Positions 13,369-13,887 of a stretch of DNA of 13,887 nt are shown piece by piece. A program made the translations under genes and the position numbers. The DNA comes from Hyphomicrobiales bacterium (GTDB taxonomy: Bacteria; Pseudomonadota; Alphaproteobacteria; Rhizobiales; HXMU1428-3), in contig JAJFHW010000068.1 of NCBI GenBank assembly GCA_021775385.1, positions 1 to 13,887 on the forward strand. The letters run 5' to 3'. A model generated the notes under the pieces. The model searched no databases and had not been told where the DNA came from. It saw only the letters and a program-made list of their open reading frames with translations. Within the stretch, counting starts at the first letter, position 1; every line of letters starts with the position of its first letter.

Positions 13369-13887
13369 CCTGTGTCATCATTGACTACGGCTCTGGCAAT
13401 CTACACTCCGCACTAAAATCTTTTGAACGAGCATCAAATGAGAGCGGTTTAAATAAAACAATCACCCTCACTAATAACCCAGATGACATAGCCAAAGCGG
13501 ATCATATCGTCTTACCCGGTGTCGGCGCTTATGCAGATTGTTTAAGCGGACTTGAAGCCATTGATGGTTTGAAAGACGCCCTTGAAGAAGCGGTGATTGA
13601 AAAGGCCCGTCCCTTTTTCGGTATCTGCGTTGGCATGCAGCTAATGAGCACCGAAGGCCATGAGCATAAAATCTCAAAAGGCTTAAACTGGATCCCAGGT
13701 CTCGTCGAAGCCATAGAACCAAAAGACAAATCCCTAAAAATCCCCCACATGGGCTGGAACACGCTCTCTGTACGCCCCTTCAGTTGCCCACCAGCAACCG
13801 GGGCTGTGTCAGCTACCGCTGACAAGCAAATAAACATATCTGGTGTTCATCCAGTTTTAAATGACATCAAAACAGGTGAAGATGGTC
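13365..13887 (+). CDS. hisH: Imidazole glycerol phosphate synthase, glutamine amidotransferase subunit (3' end outside window)
   Basis: HisH releases ammonia from glutamine and passes it to HisF, which makes imidazole glycerol phosphate and AICAR in histidine biosynthesis. The first 174 residues are here; the catalytic His and Glu of the triad would lie beyond the window. Visible are [16 protein letters not shown], the oxyanion strand PGVGAYADC (from 51), the nucleophile elbow GICVGMQL with Cys88, and LKIPHMGWN ending at 132. The start ATG overlaps the DUF2628 stop and has GAGG 10 nt upstream. Between GWN and the HP at 162-163 are 29 residues, where the Brucella/Agrobacterium proteins I recall have about 7. 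The extra part, about residues 137-158, is encoded by two adjacent palindromes, one a family B repeat. The frame stays open, so the gene may still be functional. Confidence 0.93.
   Translation, partial: MTCVIIDYGSGNLHSALKSFERASNESGLNKTITLTNNPDDIAKADHIVLPGVGAYADCLSGLEAIDGLKDALEEAVIEKARPFFGICVGMQLMSTEGHEHKISKGLNWIPGLVEAIEPKDKSLKIPHMGWNTLSVRPFSCPPATGAVSATADKQINISGVHPVLNDIKTGEDG
13774..13804 (-). repeat. Family B hairpin repeat inside hisH, copy B6 (antisense)
   Basis: On the minus strand this reads GCCCC-GGTTGC-tggtg-GGCAAC-tgaa-GGGGC, a full family B unit with an added outer GCCCC/GGGGC stem. It is close to copies B5a and B5c and runs opposite to hisH. A second palindrome, TGTCAGC-tacc-GCTGACA (13806-13823), follows directly. 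Together they encode hisH residues of about 137-153 in frame. Confidence 0.8.

Noticed and set aside
13471..13837. Minus-strand ORFs opposite hisH
   Set aside because: hisH motifs are clear on the plus strand and the antisense frames contain nothing recognisable. The only minus-strand signal kept here is the orientation of repeat B6.

Overview
The window reads as a low-GC alphaproteobacterial chromosome, most likely Hyphomicrobiales (Rhizobiales). The main support is gene order: dnaQ facing secB and fxsA, then a Tim44/TimA-type gene, mltA and smr, then an hslV-hslU operon, hisB, a DUF2628 gene and hisH. As I recall it, this is the arrangement around the origin-proximal his/hsl region of Agrobacterium- and Brucella-like genomes. 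The protein motifs agree, for example the SecB C-terminus and the Thr-Thr HslV N-terminus set behind a short propeptide. The genus cannot be fixed from the sequence alone.

Layout. 1-154: GC-rich repeat DNA in front of dnaQ. 155-850: dnaQ (+). 904-1490: a possible 44-residue ORF and a small lipoprotein gene, which look like an accessory insertion. 1668-2890: secB and fxsA (-), with a likely terminator between them. 2891-3343: divergent intergenic region with a repeat cluster. 3344-6213: tim44-like, mltA and smr (+). 6395-8495: a SprA-like HExxH protein and a class 3 lipase (+), each preceded by hairpin repeats. 8653-11626: hslV, a membrane protein gene and hslU (-). 11627-12062: divergent intergenic region. 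12063-13887: hisB, DUF2628 and hisH (+, hisH runs off the window), with a repeat array between hisB and DUF2628.

Functions. fxsA, tim44-like, mltA, smr and secB are envelope, secretion and housekeeping genes. hslV and hslU form the two-component HslVU protease. hisB and hisH belong to histidine biosynthesis; DUF2628 and hisH overlap by ATGA and are probably translationally coupled.

The unusual content is two families of structured repeats, labelled here A and B. Family A is about 100-125 nt, GC-rich and multi-hairpin, closed by CTTACG/CGTGAG; the arms differ between copies while pairing is kept. Family B is a short hairpin, roughly CGGWTGC-TNGTG-GGCAWC, with a GAAGGAGC-like tail. It sits 5' of several plus-strand genes and in front of dnaQ supplies the Shine-Dalgarno sequence. 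One B copy has another hairpin in its loop. Another B copy lies in antisense orientation inside hisH, where it accounts for an in-frame peptide insertion. This resembles in behaviour, not in sequence, the palindromic elements that invade Rickettsia genes, and is the best candidate here for something undescribed.
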